Made by a program: the position numbers and the translations under genes. Source: a virus. From it: DNA of 20,197 bases. The notes beneath the pieces are model-generated. The model saw only the letters and a list, made by a program, of their open reading frames with translations. It made no database searches and had not been told where the DNA came from. Below are positions 8,524-15,082 of this stretch, piece after piece. The stretch is taken from the IMG/VR virus record IMGVR_UViG_3300034062_000080, positions 1-20,197 of that record; one strand, written 5' to 3'. Numbering within the stretch: position 1 is the stretch's first letter; each line of letters begins with the position of its first letter.

Positions 8524-9773
8524 TATTGTCTCGTCCAGCTATTCGTTGATCCTGATACCTGAGTCCATGTATTGCTATTAGCCGCTACGACATCCCAGTT
8601 ATTTGATCCAGCAGTTACTTGAGTCCAAGTATTACTGTCAGGTGTCTGCTCAGTCCATGTATTAGCTTCTGGAATAACATCCGACCATTCCTCACCAATA
8701 ATGCCACCATTGGCAACTAACAGAGCTACAGCATTAACAGAGGCAATTCCAGCAAATGTCGCATTAGGAACGCATCCGACTATTGCCTCACAGTCAACAT
8801 GAGCAGTACCATCGTAAAGAACGCCACCAATCGCGGTAAATGTTGCTTCAGCATAGACACTCGCATCACCTAGCCGAACTCTAATGCCATTCGCTGTAAC
8901 TGTTGTAGTTGTGACAACAGCCGCATTGCCAAACTGCACCCTTCTACCATTCGCCGTAAATGTTGCATTGCCTGTAACTGCCGCATTGCCAGCAAAGACA
9001 CCAACACCATTCGCTGTAACTGTTGCAAGTCCATTAACTGATGCAACACCAGCAATGACTAAGCCACCATTAGCGGTAAACGTCGCTATTCCATTAACAG
9101 AACCAGCACCTAACTGAACTTTGATACCGTTAGCTGTGACCGTTCCTGTTGCATTAACCGCAGCAGCAGCGAATTGAATCCTGATGGCATTAGCCGTAAC
9201 CGTAGCCGTTCCATTAACAGCGGCATTACCTAACCGTACTAGAATCGCATTAGCTGAGAACGTACCCGTAGCACTTACCGCAGCAGTTCCTAGCGCAACT
9301 CGAATACCCGCTGCCGTAACCGTAGCTGATGTAACAAATACACCAGCACCGAATTGCACCCTGCTACCAGCAGCAGCAACCGTAGCATTGCCTGTTACCG
9401 CTGCATTGCCAAATTGGATACGAATTGCATTTGCTGATACCGTTGCGGTTCCATTAACAACAGCATTGCCAAGCCGTACCCTAATCGCATTAGCAGTAAC
9501 AGTAGCTGATCCACTAACAGCAGCCGATGCTAACTGGATTCTTATACCAGCCGCAGTAACTGTTGCTGTGCCGTTGACATTCGCAACACCAGTTTGAACC
9601 CTGATGCCAACCGCAGTAACCGTAGCCGTACTAGATATTGCTGCATTGCCTAATGCGACCCGAATACCATTAGCGGTAACTGTCGCTGTTCCGTCAATAC
9701 TCGCACTACCAAACTGCGTAGACCCCGCTAACGAGGAATAAGGAGTTTGAGCAAATGCGCTGATACCGAACAT
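8523..9773 (-). CDS. Repeat-built virion protein (17 x 20-aa repeats)
   Basis: A 416-aa protein. Residues 1-21 (MFGISAFAQTPYSSLAG) form an N-terminal segment found on other phage structural proteins. Residues 22-361 are seventeen consecutive 20-residue units with consensus GNAAVNGTATVTANGIRVQL and no insertions or deletions. Alternating small, polar and beta-branched residues suggest a beta-solenoid or extended beta fibre. Residues 369-416 are five 10-residue units carrying a Trp each (NTWTQ, NNWDV, NSWTR). The ATG follows directly on the stop of the upstream gene (TAAATG), and the stop overlaps the nozzle start. It is probably a fibre or sheath-like appendage near the neck or tail. No enzymatic motif is present; exact role unknown. 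Confidence 0.75.
   Translation of the reverse strand: MFGISAFAQTPYSSLAGSTQFGSASIDGTATVTANGIRVALGNAAISSTATVTAVGIRVQTGVANVNGTATVTAAGIRIQLASAAVSGSATVTANAIRVRLGNAVVNGTATVSANAIRIQFGNAAVTGNATVAAAGSRVQFGAGVFVTSATVTAAGIRVALGTAAVSATGTFSANAILVRLGNAAVNGTATVTANAIRIQFAAAAVNATGTVTANGIKVQLGAGSVNGIATFTANGGLVIAGVASVNGLATVTANGVGVFAGNAAVTGNATFTANGRRVQFGNAAVVTTTTVTANGIRVRLGDASVYAEATFTAIGGVLYDGTAHVDCEAIVGCVPNATFAGIASVNAVALLVANGGIIGEEWSDVIPEANTWTEQTPDSNTWTQVTAGSNNWDVVAANSNTWTQVSGSTNSWTRQ
8526..8669 (-). repeat. 30-bp Trp-motif coding repeats
   Basis: Five approximate 30-base units at the 3' end of the same gene encode ANTWTEQTPD, SNTWTQVTAG, SNNWDVVAAN, SNTWTQVSGS and TNSWTRQ. One tryptophan recurs every ten residues, which suggests a regular beta structure or binding tail. 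Confidence 0.8.
8691..9710 (-). repeat. 60-bp coding tandem repeat array (17 units)
   Basis: Seventeen 60-base units, in frame, encode the 20-residue repeats of the 416-aa protein. Units near the middle are most alike (GNAAVNGTATVTANAIRIQF type), while the last three (nearest 8691) are degenerate, including the only two cysteines of the repeat array in unit 16. Diverged codons between units show that the array is old, while the exact unit length shows structural constraint. Confidence 0.9.
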
Positions 9774-10274
9774 TTAGACAACCACCCATCTAGCACCAGT
9801 CGGAACCGTTACCGTCACACCTGTATTCAATGTGACGTTGCCAGCACTCATGCCATTGTAGTTAGTTGGGAATGTCAATGATGTCGCTACCGTATTGGAG
9901 TTCAGATAAACCCCATTAGACGCAGCAAATTGAGCATCGTAAGCCGTATTTGTCTCATCACCATAGACAGCCTTATCCGATGGATACGTTACAAATACAT
10001 CCTTACTATTAGCCGCAAAGTTAATTGCAGCCGTAGTACCAGAGGAGTTAGAGAGAATCGTAGTTCTAGCTAAGGTAGTGCCAGAAGCCGTATAAGTACC
10101 GATCCCAACTTCCCAAGTACCCGCTGTGGAATCAACAATGGCGTAATACGTTGTGTTGCCATTGCCAATATCCGCAAACGAACGGAATCCAGATACAGCA
10201 CCCGCTAAGGTCAACGTACCTGTACCCGCTGTGGTACTCGTTTCCCTGATCCTGTCCTTTACGACTAAAGGCAT
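9774..10274 (-). CDS. Conserved phage virion protein
   Basis: A 166-aa protein with the start MPLVVKDRIRETSTTAGTGT and the phrases AGAVSGFRSFADIGNGNTTYYAIVD, WEVGIGTYTASGTTLARTTIL and DVFVTYPSDKAVY, a combination frequent in uncharacterised podovirus and siphovirus structural genes. The C-terminus (TVTVPTGARWVVV) nearly repeats the end of the fibre protein at 76-711. AAGGA lies upstream of the ATG. Its context among neck and tail genes suggests a tail or fibre-base component. Structural role is inferred from context; the biochemical role is unknown. Confidence 0.65.
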   Translation of the reverse strand: MPLVVKDRIRETSTTAGTGTLTLAGAVSGFRSFADIGNGNTTYYAIVDSTAGTWEVGIGTYTASGTTLARTTILSNSSGTTAAINFAANSKDVFVTYPSDKAVYGDETNTAYDAQFAASNGVYLNSNTVATSLTFPTNYNGMSAGNVTLNTGVTVTVPTGARWVVV

Positions 10275-10283
10275 GATCTATCC

Positions 10284-10670
10284 TTATGCCAGAGTTACAC
10301 TCAAGCTACCAATAGCAATACGGAAAATATCACCAGAAGCAATCGTCTTAGAAGCATCTAGTGGCGTGTGATACAGCATATTGCCTGTGGTCAACGCATC
10401 ACGAATAGCCACATGAGTAATCGCTCCCCATGAGCCTGTAGCCTGTGGGAATTCAATCGCAGCCGAGTTCGTAGATACGCCATTACTAGGCGCACCAAAC
10501 GTAATCGACTGACGAGCATACGAACCACCTGAAACCTCAGTTCCAGTATCCGCATCCGTTGGATCAGTCGTGTACAAAGCCAGATAAACAACAGTAGGAC
10601 TTGTAAAAGCTGTATTTCGTAGAGTAGCGTTAATCAGCGCGTTCTCAAGATAATTCGACATTTCTGCCAT
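10284..10670 (-). CDS. Gp80-like phage virion (tail fibre/decoration) protein
   Basis: A 128-aa protein recognised by the strong pattern MSNYLENALINATLRNTAFTSP, VVYLALYTTDPTDADTGTEVSGGSYARQ, ATGSWGAITHVAIRDA and a terminal GDIFRIAIGSLSVTLA. This is a widespread small all-beta phage protein (Gp80-like family) usually annotated as a tail-fibre or virion protein. I keep the first ATG at 10670 because AGGTGA, which overlaps the stop of the adaptor gene, is spaced correctly; an ATG three codons later is possible. It lies between the head-tail adaptor and other virion proteins, consistent with a neck or head appendage. Confidence 0.75.
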   Translation of the reverse strand: MAEMSNYLENALINATLRNTAFTSPTVVYLALYTTDPTDADTGTEVSGGSYARQSITFGAPSNGVSTNSAAIEFPQATGSWGAITHVAIRDALTTGNMLYHTPLDASKTIASGDIFRIAIGSLSVTLA

Positions 10671-10674
10671 GATT

Positions 10675-11295
10675 TCACCTCACGTTATAAGACATTGACA
10701 TAGGTTGACCACTATACTCACTTGATTGATCTGATGTGTTAATAGCACTAATCGCACGATCATACAAAGCAGACCATGTTTGCAAACGAGCATCATTCAT
10801 CAGATACGGCTCTGCTTCTCCTAGTGACGCATATAACAAAGCATCAGGATAGTTCGCTAGGAATACGTTACTCGGATTCGCGTCACTCAATAGCGTAGGC
10901 TTAGAGTAATACAACATTTGCAACGTATAGGATGTATCTGGAATAGGAGCTAGCTGAATCTCTGAGCCGAGAATCGTATAGTCCACAGGTCTGCCACTCT
11001 CAGTCGTTCTGGCAGTCTCGTAGAAGCTGTTAGGAGCCTTATAGCGCAACGTAAACACCGGATTAGTGTTCAGGTGTATATCGCGCATCTCAAGGAAATC
11101 AGTCGGTAATCCAACTGTAGAGTCACCACCAGTCGTTGTCGCTGTGGCAACTACTAGCATCTGACGAGTCCGAATGTCTCGTCTCAGCCGTTCTTCCGCT
11201 AGTCGGATAAAGTCAGGAATGACGGTGGTCAAATCACTACGGGCTAGATAGCTTGCTACCGTAGTCTTTAAGTCCGAATAGGAAGTAAACGGCAT
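10675..11295 (-). CDS. Head-tail adaptor protein (SU10/P22 gp4-type)
   Basis: A 206-aa protein expected to form the ring that extends the portal downward and joins it to the nozzle. The N-terminal helical part (SYSDLKTTVASYLARSDLTTVIPDFIRLAEERLRRDIR) is characteristic of this adaptor family. A beta region with LPTDFLEMRDIHL, the pattern IQLAPIPDTSYTLQMLYYSKP and a helical YPDALLYASLGEAEPYL follow. The start has GAGGAATAAT upstream, overlapping the stop of the glycosyltransferase gene. Order after capsid and before nozzle is normal for podovirus head-completion genes. Confidence 0.8.
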   Translation of the reverse strand: MPFTSYSDLKTTVASYLARSDLTTVIPDFIRLAEERLRRDIRTRQMLVVATATTTGGDSTVGLPTDFLEMRDIHLNTNPVFTLRYKAPNSFYETARTTESGRPVDYTILGSEIQLAPIPDTSYTLQMLYYSKPTLLSDANPSNVFLANYPDALLYASLGEAEPYLMNDARLQTWSALYDRAISAINTSDQSSEYSGQPMSMSYNVR

Positions 11296-11296
11296 A

Positions 11297-11950
11297 TTAT
11301 TCCTCTAATTGCTCAAAATCTTTCCATCCGTACTCATAGGTTCCTATGTGTCGAATGTGCATGGACAGTTCATGGTCAACGTAGGTTGGGAATCCTTCTG
11401 ATGCAGCCTTGACGCAGAAATAAACATCCTCGCCACAGACTCCATTCTTACCCCATCCAGCATCAAACCAAGGTCTGCCAGTCTTTTCAAATACCTCTTT
11501 GCGGATTAATACAGCACCAAAGCCAATCGCTGTAACTTCCTCAATACCCTCTTTACCACGACTATCGATGTTCTCCCATTTATGGACTAACGTCTCACCG
11601 TCCATATACTTCGTCATCATCTTAGCCGTAGGTGTTACAGGCTTCCTTCTCGTAGTCGCATTAACGCCAACTATAGGCACTTCACGACTCAGCAGAATAG
11701 TAATGATGTCAGGAGGAAACCGCATATCGCTGTCCACAAAGAACAACGCATCACAGCCCTCTTTCAACGCTACCTCTGCCAACTTCTCACGCTGGTCAAA
11801 TATCAGCGTTCCCGGCATCGTATAAAGGCTTAAACCACCCTTACCATCCTTGCATCGGACAGACGCATCATGTGCAGCCATCTTCGCAAAGTCAAACGCA
11901 AATGCCGTGTGAACCTCATCCCTTGCAGGAACGCAAACACCAACTCTCAT
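11297..11950 (-). CDS. GT-A type glycosyltransferase in the structural operon
   Basis: A 217-aa protein with a nucleotide-sugar transferase fold. An N-terminal Rossmann-like strand (RVGVCVPARDEV) is followed by a metal-binding DxD motif, FFVDSDM (D73, D75), a strand PIVGVNAT, an acceptor-region segment GFGAVLIRKEVFEKTG, and GVCGEDVYFCVKA (E174/D175), which resembles the catalytic ED of family-2 enzymes. H198 and H201 in HIRHIG could help bind the metal. The ATG overlaps the preceding stop (ATGA) and it is followed by the adaptor gene, so it is co-expressed with virion parts. It may glycosylate a virion or host surface molecule; the acceptor is unknown. Confidence 0.78.
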   Translation of the reverse strand: MRVGVCVPARDEVHTAFAFDFAKMAAHDASVRCKDGKGGLSLYTMPGTLIFDQREKLAEVALKEGCDALFFVDSDMRFPPDIITILLSREVPIVGVNATTRRKPVTPTAKMMTKYMDGETLVHKWENIDSRGKEGIEEVTAIGFGAVLIRKEVFEKTGRPWFDAGWGKNGVCGEDVYFCVKAASEGFPTYVDHELSMHIRHIGTYEYGWKDFEQLEE

Positions 11951-12249
11951 ACTGTACCTCGATACGTTTTCCAGACAGCATTATCAGGATCATTCAGCCA
12001 CTTGGCAAATCCAACGTCATCAATCACCCTGAAGCCCTTCATAATCCCCATCTGGTTAAGTACATCAATAACCGTGAAAGGTATTCTGGCTACATGGTGC
12101 AGATCGTTTAGATGCCCTTTGCGCTCTTTATCGAAATCTAACTGAGCCTTGTTAGCCTCAATGATCTCGGTAACATCCTGCTTCGTCTCGATGACAATCC
12201 CACCGTCACCGTCCTCATATACTGTTTGAGTCCGTATCTGGTTACTCAT
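11947..12249 (-). CDS. Conserved small phage protein between capsid and adaptor genes
   Basis: A 100-aa protein. I place the start at ATG 12249-12247 (MSNQIRTQTVYEDGDGG), which overlaps the endonuclease stop as ATGA. A longer frame to 12294 would overlap by 49 bases. No good Shine-Dalgarno is visible near this ATG, so coupling with the endonuclease gene is likely. Features: an acidic TKQDVTEIIEANKAQLDFD helix, HLNDLHHVARIPFTVIDVLN, and a C-terminal KWLNDPDNAVWKTYRGTV. The last phrase resembles a motif (LNDPDNR.FRT..G.V) that recurs in proteins beside capsid genes in podoviruses. Its function is unknown; by context it is a virion morphogenesis factor. Confidence 0.7.
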   Translation of the reverse strand: MSNQIRTQTVYEDGDGGIVIETKQDVTEIIEANKAQLDFDKERKGHLNDLHHVARIPFTVIDVLNQMGIMKGFRVIDDVGFAKWLNDPDNAVWKTYRGTV

Positions 12250-12833
12250 GTAATGTGTGTCCAAGTGCGCCCTATTCTCACTCCCCGAACGCAATTTGGG
12301 GATACGCCAAGTTCTCTAGCTATTCCAGCATGACTTAGCGTACTTGAACGGATCAGCCTAACCTTTTCCTCGTTAAGCAATGATTTCCCGTTCCCTTCGC
12401 CTTTAGGAGAAACAACCCGCTTTCTCCCTTTTGCAATCATATCCTGCGTATTTTCCTTTGGCGTACCAATGCTCAAGTGGTGAGGATTGACACAGCTAGG
12501 ATTATCGCATTTGTGCATCACAAACATACCATCAGGTATATCTGTTTTGTTAAATAACTTCCAACTTACCCTATGCGCTCCATCAGACCCTAAAGACTTT
12601 GCGCCTAAGCTAATCCTTCCGTATCCGTTGGATAAACGCTGACCAAGCCATTCCCAACATTCAGATTCCTCTTTCTTATCAACAAAACGCCAGAATCTTT
12701 CTTCCAAACTTCCATGAGCATATTTCTTTTGCTCAACAACGCCATGAGTCTTAAATCTAACGTAATGCTTGTAGCAAAGACCTAAACTCTTAACCCTTAC
12801 TGGAACATCGCAACCATCAACTGAACATTTCAT
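12246..12833 (-). CDS. Free-standing HNH homing endonuclease
   Basis: A 195-aa protein from the ATG at 12833 (MKCSVDGCDV). The ATG at 12845, four codons earlier, contains the GGGAGG Shine-Dalgarno of this one and is not the likely start. An N-terminal zinc module has C3, C8, C20 and H23. The HNH_3-type core is CWEWLG at 59-64, AHRVSW at 86-91, then MHKCDNPSCVNPHHL with H107, N116 and H119 as catalytic candidates. A C-terminal helix-turn-helix (IARELGVSPNCVRGV, 171-185) would bind DNA. Such genes are selfish elements inserted between phage genes. No intron or split gene is visible here: the capsid gene is complete upstream. The stop overlaps the next start (ATGA). Confidence 0.88.
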   Translation of the reverse strand: MKCSVDGCDVPVRVKSLGLCYKHYVRFKTHGVVEQKKYAHGSLEERFWRFVDKKEESECWEWLGQRLSNGYGRISLGAKSLGSDGAHRVSWKLFNKTDIPDGMFVMHKCDNPSCVNPHHLSIGTPKENTQDMIAKGRKRVVSPKGEGNGKSLLNEEKVRLIRSSTLSHAGIARELGVSPNCVRGVRIGRTWTHIT

Positions 12834-12834
12834 A

Positions 12835-12864
12835 AATCCTCCCATGGATAACCACAGGAGGATT
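12835..12864 (-). promoter_or_regulatory. RBS-sequestering hairpin upstream of the HNH gene
   Basis: In the minus-strand transcript, AAUCCUCC pairs with GGAGGAUU, extended inward by two G-U wobbles and UGG/CCA, to give a 13-bp stem with a UUAU loop. The 3' arm contains the whole GGGAGG Shine-Dalgarno and ends one base before the ATG at 12833. No run of U follows the stem, so it is not a typical rho-independent terminator. A TATAAT box lies at 12862-12867. If it works, transcripts starting about seven bases downstream would lack most of the 5' arm and leave the binding site free. Confidence 0.7.
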
Positions 12865-12867
12865 ATA
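12862..12867 (-). promoter_or_regulatory. Candidate -10 box (TATAAT) at the hairpin
   Basis: TATAAT on the minus strand overlaps the first bases of the hairpin and follows TTTGATA. No convincing -35 box is seen at 16-18 bases upstream (TGGCTC at best). The candidate depends on its position relative to the hairpin, and on the similar GATATAAT before the scaffold gene. Confidence 0.25.
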
Positions 12868-12879
12868 TATCAAACTCCG

Positions 12880-13824
12880 TTATAGAGCCATGTCCAGATC
12901 GAATATTCCGCCATGAGCTGCTTCGTTCTTAACTTCCAGAGTGACTTCAGCCAGCAACTGAGTATTCTCAGAGTCACCAGTCTTAGCCAGATCGTTAGTC
13001 TGGAACGGACGCAGATACGCCAATGCTGCGTATTCTGGATCGAGTACCAGAGCATCACGGGTACGCATGAAGCGGTTAGGAACAACCGACATCGTGCCAA
13101 AGTCAGACATATAAACGTCAGCAGCACCGATAATGGTGGTCGGAGTGTTACCCGGAGCCATGTAACGCTGTGCAGCGATACCAGCAAACGAGCTAACCTT
13201 CTGCTTACCAGCAGCGCCAACCATCAGAATCTTAGGTGAGCCACCCGATGTAAACACCTCTGCAACAACAGTCTTCAGCAGAGCTTCGGTGAAAGTACGC
13301 TGAGTACCGTCAGTACGAGTCGATACACCGATGGTCGCTGGATCAGCACCGTCAGAGGCTTTGTCAGAGTTAGTCTTGATCCATGACAGCAGCGAACCGA
13401 GCTTACGAGCAATAGTCGATGTACCAGCCGAACGACCTTGGTTAGCGCACAGGATAGTCTCCAGATCACGCTTGATCTCAGCCGATGCTTTAGCCAGTTG
13501 ATAAGCCTTTTCAGACTTACGACCTGCCTTGTTTACTGTGTCCAGAGTACCCGAAACCTGAACGGTCTTTTGGATAATCTGAGTGTAGTTGCCAAGACGA
13601 ACGGTAGGAGCCAGAGTAGCCGAAGTAGCGTCTGCACCTTCAATCGCTGCGTTAGCAGTAGTAGCAGCAGCTAGGCTGTCAGTCTGCCACTCGTGATAAA
13701 CGGCAGTTGCTTTAGTCTTACCAACCGAACTCATGAAAGGAGTCTCAGTAGGCGAGATGTCATAGATGATGTCGGTCAAATCTTCGCGCTGACCAATCGC
13801 GGTATGTGCTGTAAATGTAGGCAT
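12880..13824 (-). CDS. Major capsid protein, SU10/DUF5309 type
   Basis: A 314-aa protein with the opening TFTAHTAIGQREDLTDIIYDISPTETPFMSSVG, the diagnostic start of this HK97-fold capsid family, followed by TYHEWQTDSL-like VYHEWQTDSL, APTVRLGNYTQIIQKTVQVSGT, KAYQLAKASAEIKRDLETIL (spine helix) and the C-terminal TLEVKNEAAHGGIFDL. It should form the icosahedral or prolate shell around the scaffold. It lies directly after the scaffold gene (eight bases apart), with AGGA upstream of the ATG. Codon use is more uniform and looks optimised relative to neighbours, consistent with high expression. The gene appears complete, and the inserted endonuclease sits after its stop. Confidence 0.88.
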   Translation of the reverse strand: MPTFTAHTAIGQREDLTDIIYDISPTETPFMSSVGKTKATAVYHEWQTDSLAAATTANAAIEGADATSATLAPTVRLGNYTQIIQKTVQVSGTLDTVNKAGRKSEKAYQLAKASAEIKRDLETILCANQGRSAGTSTIARKLGSLLSWIKTNSDKASDGADPATIGVSTRTDGTQRTFTEALLKTVVAEVFTSGGSPKILMVGAAGKQKVSSFAGIAAQRYMAPGNTPTTIIGAADVYMSDFGTMSVVPNRFMRTRDALVLDPEYAALAYLRPFQTNDLAKTGDSENTQLLAEVTLEVKNEAAHGGIFDLDMAL

Positions 13825-13832
13825 GATAGTTC

Positions 13833-14810
13833 CTATAAGAATCGTTCAAATGCTCTTGCGGCATCAGCTACCCTTCCGGTCTGCTTTGCTCGCGCCTTTA
13901 ACTTATTCAGTTCTTCGTTACTGTCTCTGCTCTTTCCAACACCCGACTTCATAACTTTCGGGGCTTCGTTCACCTTCTTCGTGATGGCAGGTTTAGAGCT
14001 TTGCAACTTATCGTATTGCATCGCCTTGTATAACGCTAGAACTGCACGAGAGTCATAAACCCCCGCTAACTCTTGTTCAGAGAAACCTAGTTTGAGTCCA
14101 AACTCCCTAAGTTCCCGCTTCATCGCATCACCACGCTTCGGGTCAGCATACTCAGGAATAACCTCTGCCAGTTTACGAGCCTCAGCCTGTATCACAGACC
14201 CTAGCTGCTCCTGACGTTCCTGCTCCTGCTGCTGTGCAATTCGCTGTCGTTCAGATTGAACTTGAGCTAACTGCTTCTCCCGTTGAGAGAGTTCTGCGAC
14301 CTTCACGGCATAACCGATAGGATCGTTTTCCTTCAAATAGTCCAGATTCTCTGTCTCTGGCTGCTGGTTGAGCATCTGCTCAATAACCTGCAACCTCTCC
14401 GCATACTGGTCTCGTAGGTACTTGGCTTCTTCAATGCGCTGTCGTTCAGCCTCGACTACCTTACGTTCTTCAGCTACGGCTTGCGATTTCTTTGTATAGT
14501 CTGTGCCAAGTTGATAAGACTTGATAAGCTCATCAAGGGTTACCTCACGTTCTTCTCCGGCTGCTTTCACCCGGAACGTCTGAGGCTCCTCTTGCTCATC
14601 CTGCTCATCTTCTTGTTCTACCTCATCAGAATCGTCTGCGACGTATTCCTCAGATTCGGCTTCGCTATCGTTGGCTTCGGTTTGAGATTCAGGTTGTTCC
14701 TGTTCGGAGCCTTCTTCCCCACCCATAAGACCCAAAATAGCGTCAGCTGCACTACCTACATTCAACTCTGGACTACCGGATTCCGGTGTCGTTCCTTGAG
14801 TATCGCTCAT
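13833..14810 (-). CDS. Scaffolding protein
   Basis: A 325-aa protein. Residues 1-75 are strongly acidic (EEGSEQEQPESQ, SEAESEEYVADDSDEVEQEDEQDEQEE). A compact part FRVKAAGEEREVTLDELIKSY follows. Residues about 90-215 form a long coiled coil (AVAEERKVVEAERQRIEEAKYLRDQYAERLQVIEQ, QREKQLAQVQSERQRIAQQQEQERQEQ). The basic C-terminus (KVNEAPKVMKSGVGKSR, KLKARAKQTGRVADAARAFERFL) would bind the inside of the capsid protein. Acidic start, coiled coil and basic C-terminus directly before the capsid gene is the standard scaffold layout. The start has AGGA eight bases upstream. Confidence 0.88.
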   Translation of the reverse strand: MSDTQGTTPESGSPELNVGSAADAILGLMGGEEGSEQEQPESQTEANDSEAESEEYVADDSDEVEQEDEQDEQEEPQTFRVKAAGEEREVTLDELIKSYQLGTDYTKKSQAVAEERKVVEAERQRIEEAKYLRDQYAERLQVIEQMLNQQPETENLDYLKENDPIGYAVKVAELSQREKQLAQVQSERQRIAQQQEQERQEQLGSVIQAEARKLAEVIPEYADPKRGDAMKRELREFGLKLGFSEQELAGVYDSRAVLALYKAMQYDKLQSSKPAITKKVNEAPKVMKSGVGKSRDSNEELNKLKARAKQTGRVADAARAFERFL

Positions 14811-14851
14811 CTTTTCTTTCCTAAATTATATCGGGAACCGCCCGAAACGGG
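14811..14851 (-). promoter_or_regulatory. Intergenic leader of the scaffold-capsid genes
   Basis: A 41-base gap, one of the longer gaps in a compact operon. It contains a perfect TATAAT (14825-14830, minus strand) ahead of the scaffold ATG, though the -35 region is poor (AACCCG at a 17-base spacing). It also holds two mutually exclusive small hairpins: a 5-bp stem at 14831-14845 and a 4-bp stem at 14841-14851. These could mark a capsid promoter or a transcript-processing site. Evidence is only the motif and position. Confidence 0.3.
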
Positions 14852-15082
14852 TTACAAAATCTTTAACCGCTTCTCCTCAATTAGCTTCTCTGACGCTAAC
14901 CCTTCGAGATACGTTTCAATCGACTCTATTGCCCTCAACTGACGATAAGCAGACTCTCTAACCTCTACCTGACCATAATCGCTAGTTGCAAACTTGGCAA
15001 TCTCGTTAGACCGGAGTTCTTCCATCATTTCCTGAAAGTTCTCGTCCTTCAGGAGTATCTCAGCCCAAGTCGCTTTACTCAT
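14852..15082 (-). CDS. Small helical protein after the portal gene
   Basis: A 76-aa, mostly alpha-helical and charged protein (MSKATWAEILLKDENFQEMMEELRSNEIAKF, YRQLRAIESIETYLEGLASEKLIEEKRLKIL). The ATG overlaps the preceding stop (ATGA). Small helical proteins in this slot occur in many phages of this type and are thought to be virion or assembly factors. I do not recognise a named family. The last helix could form a short coiled coil. Confidence 0.65.
   Translation of the reverse strand: MSKATWAEILLKDENFQEMMEELRSNEIAKFATSDYGQVEVRESAYRQLRAIESIETYLEGLASEKLIEEKRLKIL

Noticed and set aside
8884-9597. Long plus-strand reading frames of 77 and 137 codons with regular Ala/Val/Thr/Pro repeats
   Set aside because: They are the antisense of the 60-bp coding array. 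The repeat period keeps that strand open, there is no ribosome binding site, and the minus-strand gene fits the operon with start/stop contacts on both sides.
8691-9710. Regular 60-bp spacing resembling a CRISPR array
   Set aside because: There is no constant repeat alternating with unique spacers. All units are related along their whole length, in frame and translated.
11499-12145. Plus-strand frames of 79 to 121 codons over the glycosyltransferase and 100-aa genes
   Set aside because: They overlap well-supported minus-strand genes with recognised motifs, and show no family features.
12834-12845. Start of the HNH gene at the ATG at 12845
   Set aside because: That ATG overlaps the GGGAGG site that serves the ATG at 12833, and homologous proteins of this type begin with the zinc motif (MKCSVDGC).
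12246-12845. Intron-borne HNH gene splitting the capsid gene
   Set aside because: The capsid frame ends normally at 12880 with a complete C-terminal segment, and no capsid-like sequence continues after the HNH gene, so it is a free-standing insertion.
12835-12864. Rho-independent terminator after the capsid gene
   Set aside because: The stem is strong, but the bases after it are UAUGAAAUG rather than a run of U, and the 3' arm holds a perfect ribosome binding site ahead of an ATG.
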